Positions 47,171-56,133 of a stretch of DNA of 64,000 nt are shown here, in pieces. The position numbers were made by a program, and so were the translations under genes. The notes below the pieces were generated by a model. That model saw nothing but the letters and a program-made list of their open reading frames with translations. It ran no database searches and was not told the DNA's origin. The stretch comes from Comamonas sp. lk (GTDB lineage Bacteria; Pseudomonadota; Gammaproteobacteria; Burkholderiales; Burkholderiaceae_C). The first letter of the stretch is position 1. Each line of letters opens with the position of its first letter. The DNA lies in assembly GCA_945860595.1 (NCBI GenBank), contig CAMAQV010000009.1, forward strand, positions 1 through 64,000, written 5' to 3'.

Positions 47171-48490
47171 TTACAAATAGGAGTTGAGCAGGTTTTCCAG
47201 GTACTCCTGGCGGCCCGATACGGGGGCGGTGTCGCGGTTGGCCGCCAGCACCTGGTCGGCCAGCATGTCCAGGCCCATGCCGCCGCCCATGATCTGCTGG
47301 CCCAGCGGGGCTTTCCACCCGGCGTAACGGGCATCCACGTGCGCCGCCAGCTTGCCGTCCTTCAGCATCTGCTCGGCCACCAACAGGGCGCGGGCGGCAA
47401 CGTCCATCGCGCCAACGTGGCCGTAAAACATGTCCTGCGGGTCAATCGACTGGCGGCGCACTTTGCTGTCAAAGTTCAGGCCGCCATTCGTGAAGCCGCC
47501 GGCCTGCATGATCAGGTACAGCGCCAGCGCGGTTTCGGCGATGCTGTTGGGGAACTGGTCGGTGTCCCACTGGCATTGCATGTCGCCGCGGTTCATGTCG
47601 ATGGAGCCGAAGATGCCCAGGTCGATGGCGCTGGCAATTTCGTGCTCAAAGCTGTGACCGGCCAGCGTGGCGTGGTTGGCCTCGATGTTGACGCGGATTT
47701 CTTTTTCCAGCCCGTGCTTTTGCAAAAAGCCGAATACGGTTGCCACGTCAAAGTCGTACTGGTGTTTGGACGGTTCGCGCGGCTTGGGTTCGAGCAGTAT
47801 GGTGCCCTTGAAGCCGATCTTGTGTTTGTAATCCACCACCATGTGCAGGAAGCGGGCCATCTGGTCCAGTTCCTGGCCCATGCGGGTGTTGAGCAGGGTC
47901 TCGTAACCTTCGCGTCCGCCCCACAACACGTAATTGGCACCACCCAGTTTGAGGGTGGCGTCCATGGCCTCTTTGACCTGCAAGGCTGCGAGAGCAAAAA
48001 TTTCCGGGTCGGGGTTGGTGGCAGCGCCCGCCATGAAGCGCCGGTGGCTGAACAGATTGGCCGTGCCCCAGAGCAGGCGGATTCCTGTGGCTTCTTGTTT
48101 GGCGGCCAGCACGTCGACCATGGCGCGCAGGTGGTTGGCGCTCTCACGCGGGCTGCTGCCCTCGGGCGCGACATCGCGGTCGTGAAAGCAGTAATAGGGC
48201 GCGCCGAGTGTGCTGAAAAACGCAAAGGCGGCGTCGGCCTTGGCGCGGGCTGCGGCCATGGGGTCGGCCATGTGCTGCCACGGGCGCTCAAATGTGCCGT
48301 CGTATCCAAAGGGGTCAAAGCCGTTCCAGGAAAAGCTGTGCCAATAGCACACCGCAAAACGCAGCTGCTCCTCCATGCGTTTACCCAGCACGATGCGGTC
48401 TTTGTCGTACCAGCGAAAGGCCAGTGGGTTGTGGGATTGCGGCCCCTCGTAGCGGATGGGGTCAACGCCGTGGAAATAGCTGTGGCTCAT
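47171..48490 (-). CDS. xylA: Xylose isomerase
   Basis: A 439-residue enzyme converting D-xylose to D-xylulose. The length and N-terminus ([12 protein letters not shown]...NPLAFRWYD) match the class II long form. Active-site and metal blocks: [11 protein letters not shown] with the catalytic His-Asp pair, [25 protein letters not shown] and [16 protein letters not shown]. 39 bp after xylB. Confidence 0.96.
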   Translation of the reverse strand: MSHSYFHGVDPIRYEGPQSHNPLAFRWYDKDRIVLGKRMEEQLRFAVCYWHSFSWNGFDPFGYDGTFERPWQHMADPMAAARAKADAAFAFFSTLGAPYYCFHDRDVAPEGSSPRESANHLRAMVDVLAAKQEATGIRLLWGTANLFSHRRFMAGAATNPDPEIFALAALQVKEAMDATLKLGGANYVLWGGREGYETLLNTRMGQELDQMARFLHMVVDYKHKIGFKGTILLEPKPREPSKHQYDFDVATVFGFLQKHGLEKEIRVNIEANHATLAGHSFEHEIASAIDLGIFGSIDMNRGDMQCQWDTDQFPNSIAETALALYLIMQAGGFTNGGLNFDSKVRRQSIDPQDMFYGHVGAMDVAARALLVAEQMLKDGKLAAHVDARYAGWKAPLGQQIMGGGMGLDMLADQVLAANRDTAPVSGRQEYLENLLNSYL

Positions 48491-48529
48491 AACAGTTCCT
48501 GCGAGTGAGAGGTGATCGGGGCGCGCGAT

Positions 48530-49990
48530 TCAGGCCAGCTTGCGCAAGGCAGGGTACAAGGCCCGGAATCGCGCAAAACGTGCGCTGAGCATCGCATGCT
48601 CTGCGGGGTCGCTGCGGTAGGTGTGGGCGATGTCGGGCTTGCGGCAGACCCGCGCCACGGACGCACCGGTAGCCAGCCAGCCCAGCCGGGCGGCTCCCAG
48701 CGCGCCACCGGCAGCGGACTCCGGATGGGTCACGATGTCCAGATCCAGCGACGAGGCCAGTTGCTGTGCCCAAAAAGCGCTGCGGGCACCGCCGCCCACC
48801 AGCGACAGCTGGCGTGGCGCACTGCCTGCGGCTTGCAGCGCACGCAGACCGTCGTTCAGGCCGAAGGTGACGCCCTCGATCACCGCGTAGGCCAGCGCAG
48901 CCTGGTCGGTGCTATGGCTCAGGTCGTGCAAGCTGCCGCGCACATGGGCGTCGTTGTGTGGCGTGCGCTCGCCGCTGAGGTAGGGCAAAAAGAGTGGGGC
49001 GTGCGCACGCGCATCAGAGGGCAGGCTGGCGGCTTTGGCTTCCACCGCAGCGGCGGACTCCAGCCCCAGCGCACCGGCAGCCCATTGCAGGCAGCTGGCC
49101 GCCGACAGCATCACGCTCATCTGGTGCCAGCGCTGGGGCAGGGCGTGGCAGAAGGCGTGGGTGGCACTGGCTGCATTCGGCTGGTAGCTGGGTGTGACGA
49201 CGAATAGCACGCCGCTGGTGCCCAGTGACAGGAAACCTTCACCCGCTTCGACCGCGCCCATTCCTACGGCGCTTGCGGCGTTGTCACCGCCACCGCCGGC
49301 CACCACAATGCCCGCAGGCAGCCCCAGCGTTGCGGCAACCTCTGCCCGCAAGGCACCACCGGCTTGGCTGCCCTCGACCAGTCGAGGCATCTGACTCGCG
49401 CGCAGGCCGCCCAGTGCCAGCAGCGCGGACGACCAGGCGCGTTGTTCTACATCCAGCCACATGGTGCCGCTGGCATCCGACATATCGCAGACGTATTCGC
49501 CCGTGAGGTGCAAGCGCACATAGTCCTTGGGCAGCAACACTTTGGCGACCTGCGCGAAGACCTGCGGTTCATGCTGGCGGACCCAACGCAGCTTGGGCGC
49601 GGTAAAGCCAGGCATGGCCAGCGATCCGGCGAGCTGGGTGAGGGCAGGCAGCTCCTGCATCATCTCCAGGCACTCCCGGTCGCTGCGCACGTCGTTCCAC
49701 AAAATCGCCGGCCGCAGCACCCGGTCGGCTGCGTCGAGCAGCACCGCGCCGTGCATCTGGCCTGACAGGCCGATGGCGCGCACCGCAGCGTAGGCCGCGG
49801 GATGGTTGGCGCGCAATGTCGCAAGCGCTGCGCAGGTGGCGCTCCACCAGTCGACCGGGTTTTGCTCGCTGTGGCCGGGGCGTGGGCGGCTGATGTCCAG
49901 CGCACTGCCCGCCGTGTCGATGACCTGGTGTTCTTCATCCAGCAGCAAGACCTTGACTTCCGAGGTGCCGACATCAATGCCCAAAAACAT
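48530..49990 (-). CDS. xylB: Xylulokinase
   Basis: A 486-residue FGGY-family kinase making D-xylulose 5-phosphate. ATG 49990 is supported by AAGGAG 7 bp before. GIDVGTSEVKVLLLDE, GLSGQMHGAVLLD, FLPYLSGERTPHND and a late GGGARSAFWAQQLA are XylB features. Its start lies inside the 3' end of the ROK regulator gene (17-bp overlap). Confidence 0.94.
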   Translation of the reverse strand: MFLGIDVGTSEVKVLLLDEEHQVIDTAGSALDISRPRPGHSEQNPVDWWSATCAALATLRANHPAAYAAVRAIGLSGQMHGAVLLDAADRVLRPAILWNDVRSDRECLEMMQELPALTQLAGSLAMPGFTAPKLRWVRQHEPQVFAQVAKVLLPKDYVRLHLTGEYVCDMSDASGTMWLDVEQRAWSSALLALGGLRASQMPRLVEGSQAGGALRAEVAATLGLPAGIVVAGGGGDNAASAVGMGAVEAGEGFLSLGTSGVLFVVTPSYQPNAASATHAFCHALPQRWHQMSVMLSAASCLQWAAGALGLESAAAVEAKAASLPSDARAHAPLFLPYLSGERTPHNDAHVRGSLHDLSHSTDQAALAYAVIEGVTFGLNDGLRALQAAGSAPRQLSLVGGGARSAFWAQQLASSLDLDIVTHPESAAGGALGAARLGWLATGASVARVCRKPDIAHTYRSDPAEHAMLSARFARFRALYPALRKLA

Positions 49991-51107
49991 GGCTTGCTCC
50001 TTCTGAAAGTGGACGCAGAAAACGGTGCAACACCAGCGCCGCAGCACCGACTGCTGGCGCCTGCAGGCCATAGCGTGGCGCGCGGATCTCGGTCATGGGC
50101 ATGCCGGATTGGCTGGTGTACTGCGCCACGGTGGCCTTAGCCTGCGTCAACAGGCCGGGGTATTGCGCGCAAATTTTGCCACCCAGAACCACGGCCCGTG
50201 GGTTGAACAGCGCGTCTAGGTTTTGAATCAAGACGCCGAGGTAGGCGCCTGCGCGCTCAAGGTCAGCGCTGGTCTTGATGGCGCGCGCACCGATAAAGGC
50301 TTCGGCGCAGCCGTGCCGACCGCAGGAGCACAGGGGCCCGTTAATTTGCAAAATCGTGTGGCCAATCTCACCAGCCGCGCCGCGCGCCCCGGTAAACAGC
50401 CTGTCGTTGAGCACAATGCCCGCGCCCACACCCACATCACAGTTGATGAAGATCAGCGGATCATCTTTAGGCCCGGCGCCGAACTCGTACTCGCCCAGGG
50501 CCGCCGCGTCCGCATCGTTTTGCACATACACCGGACCGCATTCGATGCCGGCACTAACAAAGGCCGCGCGGATCATGGCCAGAAAATCCAGGTTGCGCCA
50601 GCCCAGATTGGGCGCAAAGTGCACCACTCCCGTGCTGTCGTGCACTGCACCGGGCAAACACAGGCCAACACCGCAGATGGTGATGTGGCGTGCCCCCAGG
50701 TCGGCGCAGAGCGGCTGCAACAAGCCGGAGGCTTGGGCGCAGACGGCCTGCGGATCGGAGCTGTCTAGCGGCGCTTCGTGCTCGGACAGCAGCTCTCCCG
50801 TCAGCGAAACGCAGACCATGCGCAGGCATTCAACAGCCACTTCGATGCCGATTAGCACCCGGCCTATCGCATTGAGTTGCAAGGGCGTGGACGGGCGCCC
50901 CAGCCCGTCACCTGTCACTGGCGAGCTGGCCTCAACCAGCCACTGCTCGTCCAGTAACTCGCGCACCAGGGCGCTAACCGTGGACTTGGTCAGGCCGCTG
51001 TGCGCCGCCAGACGGGCCCGCGACAAGCCGCCTTGCTGCTGCATGAGCCGCAGCAGCACACTGCGGTTGATGCGTTTGAGCAGTTGCTGGTCACCGGTGG
51101 TTTGCAT
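49974..51107 (-). CDS. ROK-family transcriptional regulator, likely XylR-type repressor
   Basis: A 377-residue protein. An N-terminal winged helix (residues about 10-60: INRSVLLRLMQQQGGLSRARLAAHSGLTKSTVSALV) is followed by a ROK sugar-binding domain with GVGLCLPGAVHD, GAAGEIGHTI and the zinc motif CSCGRHGCAEA. This layout is that of XylR/Mlc/NagC. Position inside a xylose operon, and a dyad resembling ROK XylR sites over the xylF promoter, support a xylose-sensing repressor. It starts 11 bp after xylG. Confidence 0.9.
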   Translation of the reverse strand: MQTTGDQQLLKRINRSVLLRLMQQQGGLSRARLAAHSGLTKSTVSALVRELLDEQWLVEASSPVTGDGLGRPSTPLQLNAIGRVLIGIEVAVECLRMVCVSLTGELLSEHEAPLDSSDPQAVCAQASGLLQPLCADLGARHITICGVGLCLPGAVHDSTGVVHFAPNLGWRNLDFLAMIRAAFVSAGIECGPVYVQNDADAAALGEYEFGAGPKDDPLIFINCDVGVGAGIVLNDRLFTGARGAAGEIGHTILQINGPLCSCGRHGCAEAFIGARAIKTSADLERAGAYLGVLIQNLDALFNPRAVVLGGKICAQYPGLLTQAKATVAQYTSQSGMPMTEIRAPRYGLQAPAVGAAALVLHRFLRPLSEGASHVFGH

Positions 51108-51118
51108 AGGGGCGGCTG

Positions 51119-51925
51119 CTAGCGTGCCGGTCGTTCGGTTTGGGTTTTTCCCGCAGGTGCTTTACCCGCGATGATCATGCCCAGCACTTCATCCTCAGTC
51201 ACGTCCTGCGTGCGGTAGGTGCCGATGCGCTTGCCGTTTTTCATCACCGCCAGCCGGTCGCTGAGCGCGAATACATCGTGCATGTCGTGGCTGATCAGAA
51301 AGATGCCCACGCCCTCGGCTTTGAGTTGTTGAATGAGGTTGCCCACCATCGCGGTTTCCTCGGGCCCCAGCGCAGCGGTCGGTTCATCCATGATCAGGAT
51401 GCGGGCATTGAAATAAATTGCCCGGGAAATCGCCACCACCTGGCGTTGCCCGCCGGAGAGGCGGCGCACCGGGATGCGGATGTTGGTGAAGTTTTTGTTC
51501 AGGCGCTGAAACACCTTACGGGCGTCTGCGTCCATGCGGTGGTCGTCTAGGGTGCGCCAGCGGGTGAGCAGCTCGCGGCCCAGAAACAGATTGGCTACTG
51601 CGTCCAGGTTGTCGGCTAGCGCCAGCGTTTGGTAAATCGATTCAATGCCCAGGTTTTGCGCGTCCGAGGGCGAGCGGATTTGCACTTTTTCGCCGGATAG
51701 CGACACCTCGCCACTGTCAATTGGATAGGCGCCGGCGAGCATCTTCATCAGGGTCGATTTGCCCGCGCCGTTGTGGCCGAGCACGGCCACCACTTCGCCG
51801 GGATAGAGGTTCAGGCTGACGTCGTCAACCGCGAGCACGCCGCCGAAGGCTTTGCGGATATTGCGCAGCTCGACCAGGCAACGGTTGGTATCGATCGCAG
51901 GCTTGTTGTGGGGGGTGTTGTCCAT
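51119..51925 (-). CDS. xylG: Xylose ABC transporter ATPase, single-domain form
   Basis: About 268 residues from ATG 51925; the frame also opens at 51952. Walker [14 protein letters not shown], signature [14 protein letters not shown], Walker [15 protein letters not shown]-loop LISHDMHD. E. coli XylG has two fused ATPase halves of about 500 residues; this has one, as in FrcA-type transporters, so it should work as a homodimer. 5 bp after xylH. Confidence 0.92.
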   Translation of the reverse strand: MDNTPHNKPAIDTNRCLVELRNIRKAFGGVLAVDDVSLNLYPGEVVAVLGHNGAGKSTLMKMLAGAYPIDSGEVSLSGEKVQIRSPSDAQNLGIESIYQTLALADNLDAVANLFLGRELLTRWRTLDDHRMDADARKVFQRLNKNFTNIRIPVRRLSGGQRQVVAISRAIYFNARILIMDEPTAALGPEETAMVGNLIQQLKAEGVGIFLISHDMHDVFALSDRLAVMKNGKRIGTYRTQDVTEDEVLGMIIAGKAPAGKTQTERPAR

Positions 51926-51930
51926 GGCGT

Positions 51931-53121
51931 TCACAGCGTGTCTCCCGTCCATTTGCGGTAGGCCACATCGAAGACGACGGCGGCAATCAGTACCTGGCCG
52001 ATGATGATGTAGCGTGTACCAATCGACACGTCCAGTAGCAGCATGCCGCTGTCAATGCACTGCATGATGAGCGCGCCCAAAACCGAGCCAATGATGGTGC
52101 CGCTGCCACCGGCGAGCGCGGTGCCGCCGATCACGGTGGCTGCAATCACCAGCAGCTCCAGGTTGTTGCCCAGCGAATTGGTGCCCGCGTTCAGGCGCGA
52201 GATGGCTACGATGGCGGCAATCGTTATCAGCACCGACAGCAGCACAAACAGCAGCATCGTGACCCGGCGCACCGGAATGCCGACCAGCGCGGCAGCATCC
52301 GGGTTGCCGCCGATGGCAAAGATGTAGCGCCCGAAGCGCGTGCGGTGCACCAGAAAAGAAATCACCAGCGCCACCGCGCCCCAGATCAAAACCGGAATCG
52401 GTACGCCCTGCGGTGCGTCTTTGTTGGGGATGTGGTACGCGTTCATGGTAGCCACAAAGGCCAGCACAATGGCCACGGGAATCAGCACCAGCACCAGGTC
52501 CACCCAGGCCGGGTTGGTCGGGACGCCATAGATTTTTTTGGCGCGTCGCTTATTCAGCATGGCCAGCAGCAGGCCGCAGCAGAGCAGGGCAGCCAGAATC
52601 CAACTCGCTGTGGTGCCGATACCTCCGTTGTAGCCGCCACCCAGCTTCAAAAAGAAGGGGTCGGCCAGCGGCTGGGTCTTGCCGTCGGCCACCAGATAGG
52701 CCGCGCCGCGGAACGACATCAGGCCGCCCAGGGTCACCACAAAGGAGGGGACGCCAACAAATGCAGTCAGCGCGCCTTGGTACATGGACACGGCAATCGC
52801 AGCAGCCAGCCCCATCAAGCAGGCGGCCTGCCAGGACCAATTGGCGCTGTAAATCAAAAAGGCGATCAGCACGCCCACAAAGCCCATTACGGAGCCGACC
52901 GATAGGTCAATGTGGCGCGCAACGATGATCAGCACCATGACGGTGGCCAGAATCCCCACCACAGCAGTTTGCTGGGCGATGTTGTAGAGGTTTTCCGGCG
53001 ACAAAAATATGCCTTCGGATAAGACGTTGAAAACAACCGCGATCACAACCAGCACGGTCGACATGAGCACCATGCGCCAGTCAATCTGGGCGCGTTTGAG
53101 GGTTTGCCAGTCAATATTCAT
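51931..53121 (-). CDS. xylH: Xylose ABC transporter permease
   Basis: A 396-residue permease with about ten helices, of the RbsC/XylH family: [40 protein letters not shown], and the coupling region [48 protein letters not shown] closes it. Separated from xylF by an 80-bp spacer with a hairpin. Confidence 0.94.
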   Translation of the reverse strand: MNIDWQTLKRAQIDWRMVLMSTVLVVIAVVFNVLSEGIFLSPENLYNIAQQTAVVGILATVMVLIIVARHIDLSVGSVMGFVGVLIAFLIYSANWSWQAACLMGLAAAIAVSMYQGALTAFVGVPSFVVTLGGLMSFRGAAYLVADGKTQPLADPFFLKLGGGYNGGIGTTASWILAALLCCGLLLAMLNKRRAKKIYGVPTNPAWVDLVLVLIPVAIVLAFVATMNAYHIPNKDAPQGVPIPVLIWGAVALVISFLVHRTRFGRYIFAIGGNPDAAALVGIPVRRVTMLLFVLLSVLITIAAIVAISRLNAGTNSLGNNLELLVIAATVIGGTALAGGSGTIIGSVLGALIMQCIDSGMLLLDVSIGTRYIIIGQVLIAAVVFDVAYRKWTGDTL

Positions 53122-53148
53122 ACAGACTCCCGGGGATCAGAAACAACA

Positions 53149-53169
53149 CCGCGGGCTCGTGGCCCGCGG
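53149..53169 (-). terminator. GC-rich hairpin between xylF and xylH (attenuator or mRNA stabiliser)
   Basis: CCGCGGGC-loop-GCCCGCGG is a perfect 8-bp stem with a 5-base loop. On the minus strand it lies just after xylF, followed only by a weak T-rich stretch. Such hairpins commonly lower read-through and protect the upstream binding-protein mRNA. Confidence 0.6.
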
Positions 53170-53201
53170 CGTTGGGGTCTTAACTGCTAAAGATCAGCAG
53201 A

Positions 53202-54221
53202 TTATTTGCAGACAGCCACTTTCGATGCGTCCACACCTTTGCACAGGGCTTCCTTGGAGATGTGGCCGGACTTCAGCACCACATCCAGGTTGTCCTTGGT
53301 GACGGGGATGGGCTTGAGGAAGATGGACTTGAGCGTCATCTTCTTCTCACCACCGGCCCAGTCGGCGGCACCGGTCACGGGCTTGCCAGCGCCGAGTTCC
53401 ACAGCCGCTTTGGCGGCAGCGGTACCCAGATCAGCCGAGTTCTTCCAGACCGACACGGTTTGGGTGCCCAGCGCCACTCGGTTCAGCGCAGCCAGGTCAC
53501 CGTCTTGTCCGGAGACGGGAATACCTTGCAGACCTTTGGCGGTCAGCGCAGCGACCACACCACCGGCCATGCCGTCGTTTTGTGCGACCACGGCGTCAAC
53601 CTTGTTGCCGGTTTTGGTCAGGATCTGTTCCATGTTCTTTTGCGCGTTTTGGGGATTCCAGCCGGCCGTGAACTCTTCGCCAACGATTTTCACGTCGCCC
53701 TTTTTGATGGCATCCGCCAGCACTTCGCCCTGGCCTTCGCGCAGGAAGTTGGCATTTGCATCACCTGGATCACCCTTGATGATGGCGTAATTGCCCTTGG
53801 GCTTGACCGCCAGGATGGCGCGTGCGGTCATGCGGCCGACTTCTTTGTTGTCAAAGGTGATGTAGGTCACGCCGGGCGCTTCAAACAGGCGGTCGTAGGC
53901 GATCACAGGAATTTTTTGCTGGGCAGCTTTGTTCACTGCGGGCAAGATGGCATCTTTGTCGCGTCCCAGGATGATCAGCACTTTGGCGCCTTTGGCGATC
54001 AGGCCGTCAATGTCGGACAACTGCTTCTCGGTGGAGGCGCCGGCATCGGACATGATGTACTTGGCACCAGCCTTGGCCAACTCGGCTTTGATGGCAGCCT
54101 CGTCGGTTTTCCAACGCTCTTCCTGGAATGCGTCGTAGCTGACGCCCACGACCAGTTGTGCAAAAGATGAGCCTGCGGCCATGGCGATGGCCAGCGCGCT
54201 GAGGTGACGTTTCAATTTCAT
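53202..54221 (-). CDS. xylF: Xylose ABC transporter substrate-binding protein
   Basis: A 339-residue periplasmic protein. Signal peptide MKLKRHLSALAIAMAAGSSFAQ. The type-1 binding fold shows LVVGVSYDAFQEERWKTDEAAIKAEL, LIAKGAKVLIILGRDKDAILPAVN, NVQKAGVTYITFDNK-like IAYDRLFEAPGVTY, and VAQNDGMAGGVVAAL, all XylF-like. GGAG 8 bp before the ATG. First gene of the xyl operon. Confidence 0.95.
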   Translation of the reverse strand: MKLKRHLSALAIAMAAGSSFAQLVVGVSYDAFQEERWKTDEAAIKAELAKAGAKYIMSDAGASTEKQLSDIDGLIAKGAKVLIILGRDKDAILPAVNKAAQQKIPVIAYDRLFEAPGVTYITFDNKEVGRMTARAILAVKPKGNYAIIKGDPGDANANFLREGQGEVLADAIKKGDVKIVGEEFTAGWNPQNAQKNMEQILTKTGNKVDAVVAQNDGMAGGVVAALTAKGLQGIPVSGQDGDLAALNRVALGTQTVSVWKNSADLGTAAAKAAVELGAGKPVTGAADWAGGEKKMTLKSIFLKPIPVTKDNLDVVLKSGHISKEALCKGVDASKVAVCK

Positions 54222-54312
54222 GCGTTATCTCCGAATGTAAAAAGGCCCGAGGGGCTGCATTGATGTGTGTTGCTAGTCCATTTCCGCTCGCTCAAACCAT
54301 GCAGGACATGAT

Positions 54313-54333
54313 TTAGTTCGGCCGGAAAACCAA
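54313..54333. promoter_or_regulatory. Candidate ROK/XylR operator at xylF
   Basis: TTAGTT-N9-AACCAA is an inverted repeat with one mismatch that resembles the TTAGTTTG-type half-sites of ROK-family XylR. On the minus strand it lies immediately downstream of the -10-like element, so a bound repressor would block initiation. Confidence 0.5.
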
Positions 54334-54360
54334 TTATTACCAACAAGCCCCCTCAGTCAG
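54333..54360 (-). promoter_or_regulatory. Candidate promoter of the xyl operon
   Basis: On the minus strand CTGACT (54355-54360) could be the -35 (4/6 to consensus), 16 bp later AATAAT (54333-54338) the -10 (5/6). The start would be near 54326, about 105 bp before xylF. Confidence 0.4.
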
Positions 54361-54546
54361 CCTAGGGGAAACCCGAATTTGCACCCATCACGGGCTATAG
54401 GCGGGCACTGCGTGGCCAGCACGCGCGGTGCGTGCCGGCAGCAAAATTTGGCACGAATACTGCTGCAAGCAGCCCCTGAGGGGCAAATACCTGACACCGC
54501 ACGTATTGAGCGCGGCGGTGCCGGCCCCAACAACCGGAGTGGCAGC

Positions 54547-54939
54547 ATGGCACCTGATTTCCACATTGCGTCGCTGGGCAGCGCGCGGCCCCAGGGCGGC
54601 GCACACAGCCAGGCGGATGAACGCAGGCGCTCGCGCGAACAGCGCCTGCGCAGCTTGTTGCTGGCCATCCAGAGCGGGCCGGTTGACGCGGCGCGCCTGG
54701 CCTTTACGACTTTGATCATGCATGACGCCGAACTCAGCCATGATGGTGTCATTTCGGGCATCGGAACCGCCTTGCAAAGCAGCCATCTGGCTGACGCCTG
54801 GCGCATCGCGCAGGAACTGCGCGGCCGATATCCGCTGGCGTTCACGGGTAGTGTGGCCCTCCGTGGTGCAGCAAAGTTAGCCAGCCCGCGCGGTTTTTTC
54901 GGCGGTTTCAGCGGTCGCATCTTCGACCATTCGGCCTGA
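54547..54939 (+). CDS. Small helical protein of unknown function
   Basis: About 130 residues from ATG 54547, supported by GGAG 7 bp before. A polar N-terminal 40 residues rich in Arg and Gln is followed by helices LRSLLLAIQSGPVDAARLAFT and ISGIGTALQSSHLADAWRIAQELRG, a TPR-like helix spacing, and a Gly/Phe-rich end (GFFGGFSGRIFDHSA). No signal peptide or known motif. The open frame extends upstream to 54379 without a better start. Probably real by codon pattern; no function assigned. Confidence 0.55.
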   Translation: MAPDFHIASLGSARPQGGAHSQADERRRSREQRLRSLLLAIQSGPVDAARLAFTTLIMHDAELSHDGVISGIGTALQSSHLADAWRIAQELRGRYPLAFTGSVALRGAAKLASPRGFFGGFSGRIFDHSA

Positions 54940-55016
54940 ACCACGCACAGGGCGCACGCCTTTGCAGCGGTGCGCCTACCGGCCTTCGCATAATCGGGTG
55001 TTTTCCACTTTGCACC

Positions 55017-55397
55017 ATGTCCGCCATGCCTGAGATGAAGCCCATCAATCCGCAAGACCGCCGCGTTGCAAATATCCATGTGGCGGTTTTTGAGCCCTAT
55101 GTCTACCCTGACGGGCGCGCCGATGGCGACGCGGTGCTGCAGCTCACGACCGATGCGCCGCTGGGCCAGGGCTTTCACGTGTACCGCATGGCACCGGGCA
55201 TGACGACCCGGGCCCACCAGCACCGTGGCGACGAGCAGTTTTTGGTGCTGGAGGGGGAGCTGTTCGACAACGATGGCACCCGCTACCGCGTGGGTGACCT
55301 GGTTTGGTTGCGCGACGGAACCCAGCATTCCTCGTATACCCCGACCGGCTGCCTATTGGCGGTCCACATCGCAGGCCCTGAGACTTCGCTCGAATAG
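55017..55397 (+). CDS. Cupin-domain protein
   Basis: A 126-residue single-cupin protein. The metal motif reads TTRAHQHRGDEQFLVLEGELFD and the second, HSSYTPTGCLLAVHIAG. Small cupins of this kind bind metals or small ligands and often accompany regulators or ABC operons; no specific role is evident. No strong ribosome binding site; CATAAT at 54989 may be the -10. Followed 43 bp later by the ABC ATPase. Confidence 0.8.
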   Translation: MSAMPEMKPINPQDRRVANIHVAVFEPYVYPDGRADGDAVLQLTTDAPLGQGFHVYRMAPGMTTRAHQHRGDEQFLVLEGELFDNDGTRYRVGDLVWLRDGTQHSSYTPTGCLLAVHIAGPETSLE

Positions 55398-55440
55398 CCC
55401 GTCGCAGGCGCTGATCTGCGGCCGCACCTACTATCGCCCC

Positions 55441-56133
55441 ATGTCGCAAGCGCCCACCGCTCCGGTTCTGCAGATCACCGGCCTGCGAAAAACGGTTCCC
55501 GGTGGGCGGATGTTGTTCGACGGCCTGGCCTTGCAACTACAGCCGGGCGAGATCGTGGCCATCATGGGTGAATCCGGCGCGGGTAAATCCAGCCTACTCA
55601 ACTTGGTGGCCGGCCTGGACCTGCCCGACGCGGGCGCTATTGCCGTTCGGGGCCAGGACCTCGCGAAACTCGACGACGATGCCCGCACCACGCTGCGGCG
55701 CGACCACATCGGTTTTGTGTTTCAGGCCTTTCACATCCTGCCGCACCTCAGTCTGGTGCAGAACGTGGCCTTGCCGCTGGTGTTGGCGGGGCAGGGTGGG
55801 GCGCCAGCGCTGGCACGGGCGCAGGCCATGCTTCAAGAGGTCAGCCTGGGAGGACGCGGCGCAGACTATGCCGCACAACTCTCGGGCGGCGAGCTGCAGC
55901 GCATTGCGATTGCCCGCGCTTTGGTACACCAACCCGCGCTGATCTTGGCGGACGAGCCCACCGGCAACCTGGATCCGGAGACCGCTGCGCGGATTCTGGA
56001 GCTCTTTGTCCGCACCGTTCGGAAGTCGGCGGTCGCCGCACTCATCGTCACCCATTCCGAACGCGCAGCCGCCGTGGCGGACCGGGTGTTGGTGCTGACT
56101 GCGCGCGGTTTGCTGGCGCACCATGGCGCTTGA
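55441..56133 (+). CDS. YbbA/LolD-type ABC transporter ATPase
   Basis: A 230-residue ATPase starting MSQAPTAPVLQITGL. Walker A GESGAGKSSLLNLVAGLD, QAFHILPHLSLVQNVALPLVL, signature LSGGELQRIAIARALVHQP, Walker B LILADEPTGNLDPETA, H-loop IVTHSERAAA. Belongs to the MacB/LolD/YbbA group. The next gene overlaps by 11 bp and is its permease. A -10-like TACTAT ends 6 bases before the ATG. Confidence 0.9.
   Translation: MSQAPTAPVLQITGLRKTVPGGRMLFDGLALQLQPGEIVAIMGESGAGKSSLLNLVAGLDLPDAGAIAVRGQDLAKLDDDARTTLRRDHIGFVFQAFHILPHLSLVQNVALPLVLAGQGGAPALARAQAMLQEVSLGGRGADYAAQLSGGELQRIAIARALVHQPALILADEPTGNLDPETAARILELFVRTVRKSAVAALIVTHSERAAAVADRVLVLTARGLLAHHGA

Larger units (their letters stand above)
54222..54546. 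other. Intergenic spacer with the xylF promoter region
   Basis: 325 bp without a gene that I can support. It holds the xylF 5' leader, with a short GCCC-CTC-GGGC hairpin followed by five T on the minus strand (54241-54256) that may attenuate, the candidate operator and promoter at 54313-54360, and a GCCCCTGAGGGGC hairpin (54472-54484). The rest shows nothing recognisable. Confidence 0.5.

Noticed and set aside
54357-55328. Minus ORF of 323 codons in the region before the cupin
   Set aside because: It overlaps the cupin and the small plus-strand gene and its composition is the mirror of coding frames.
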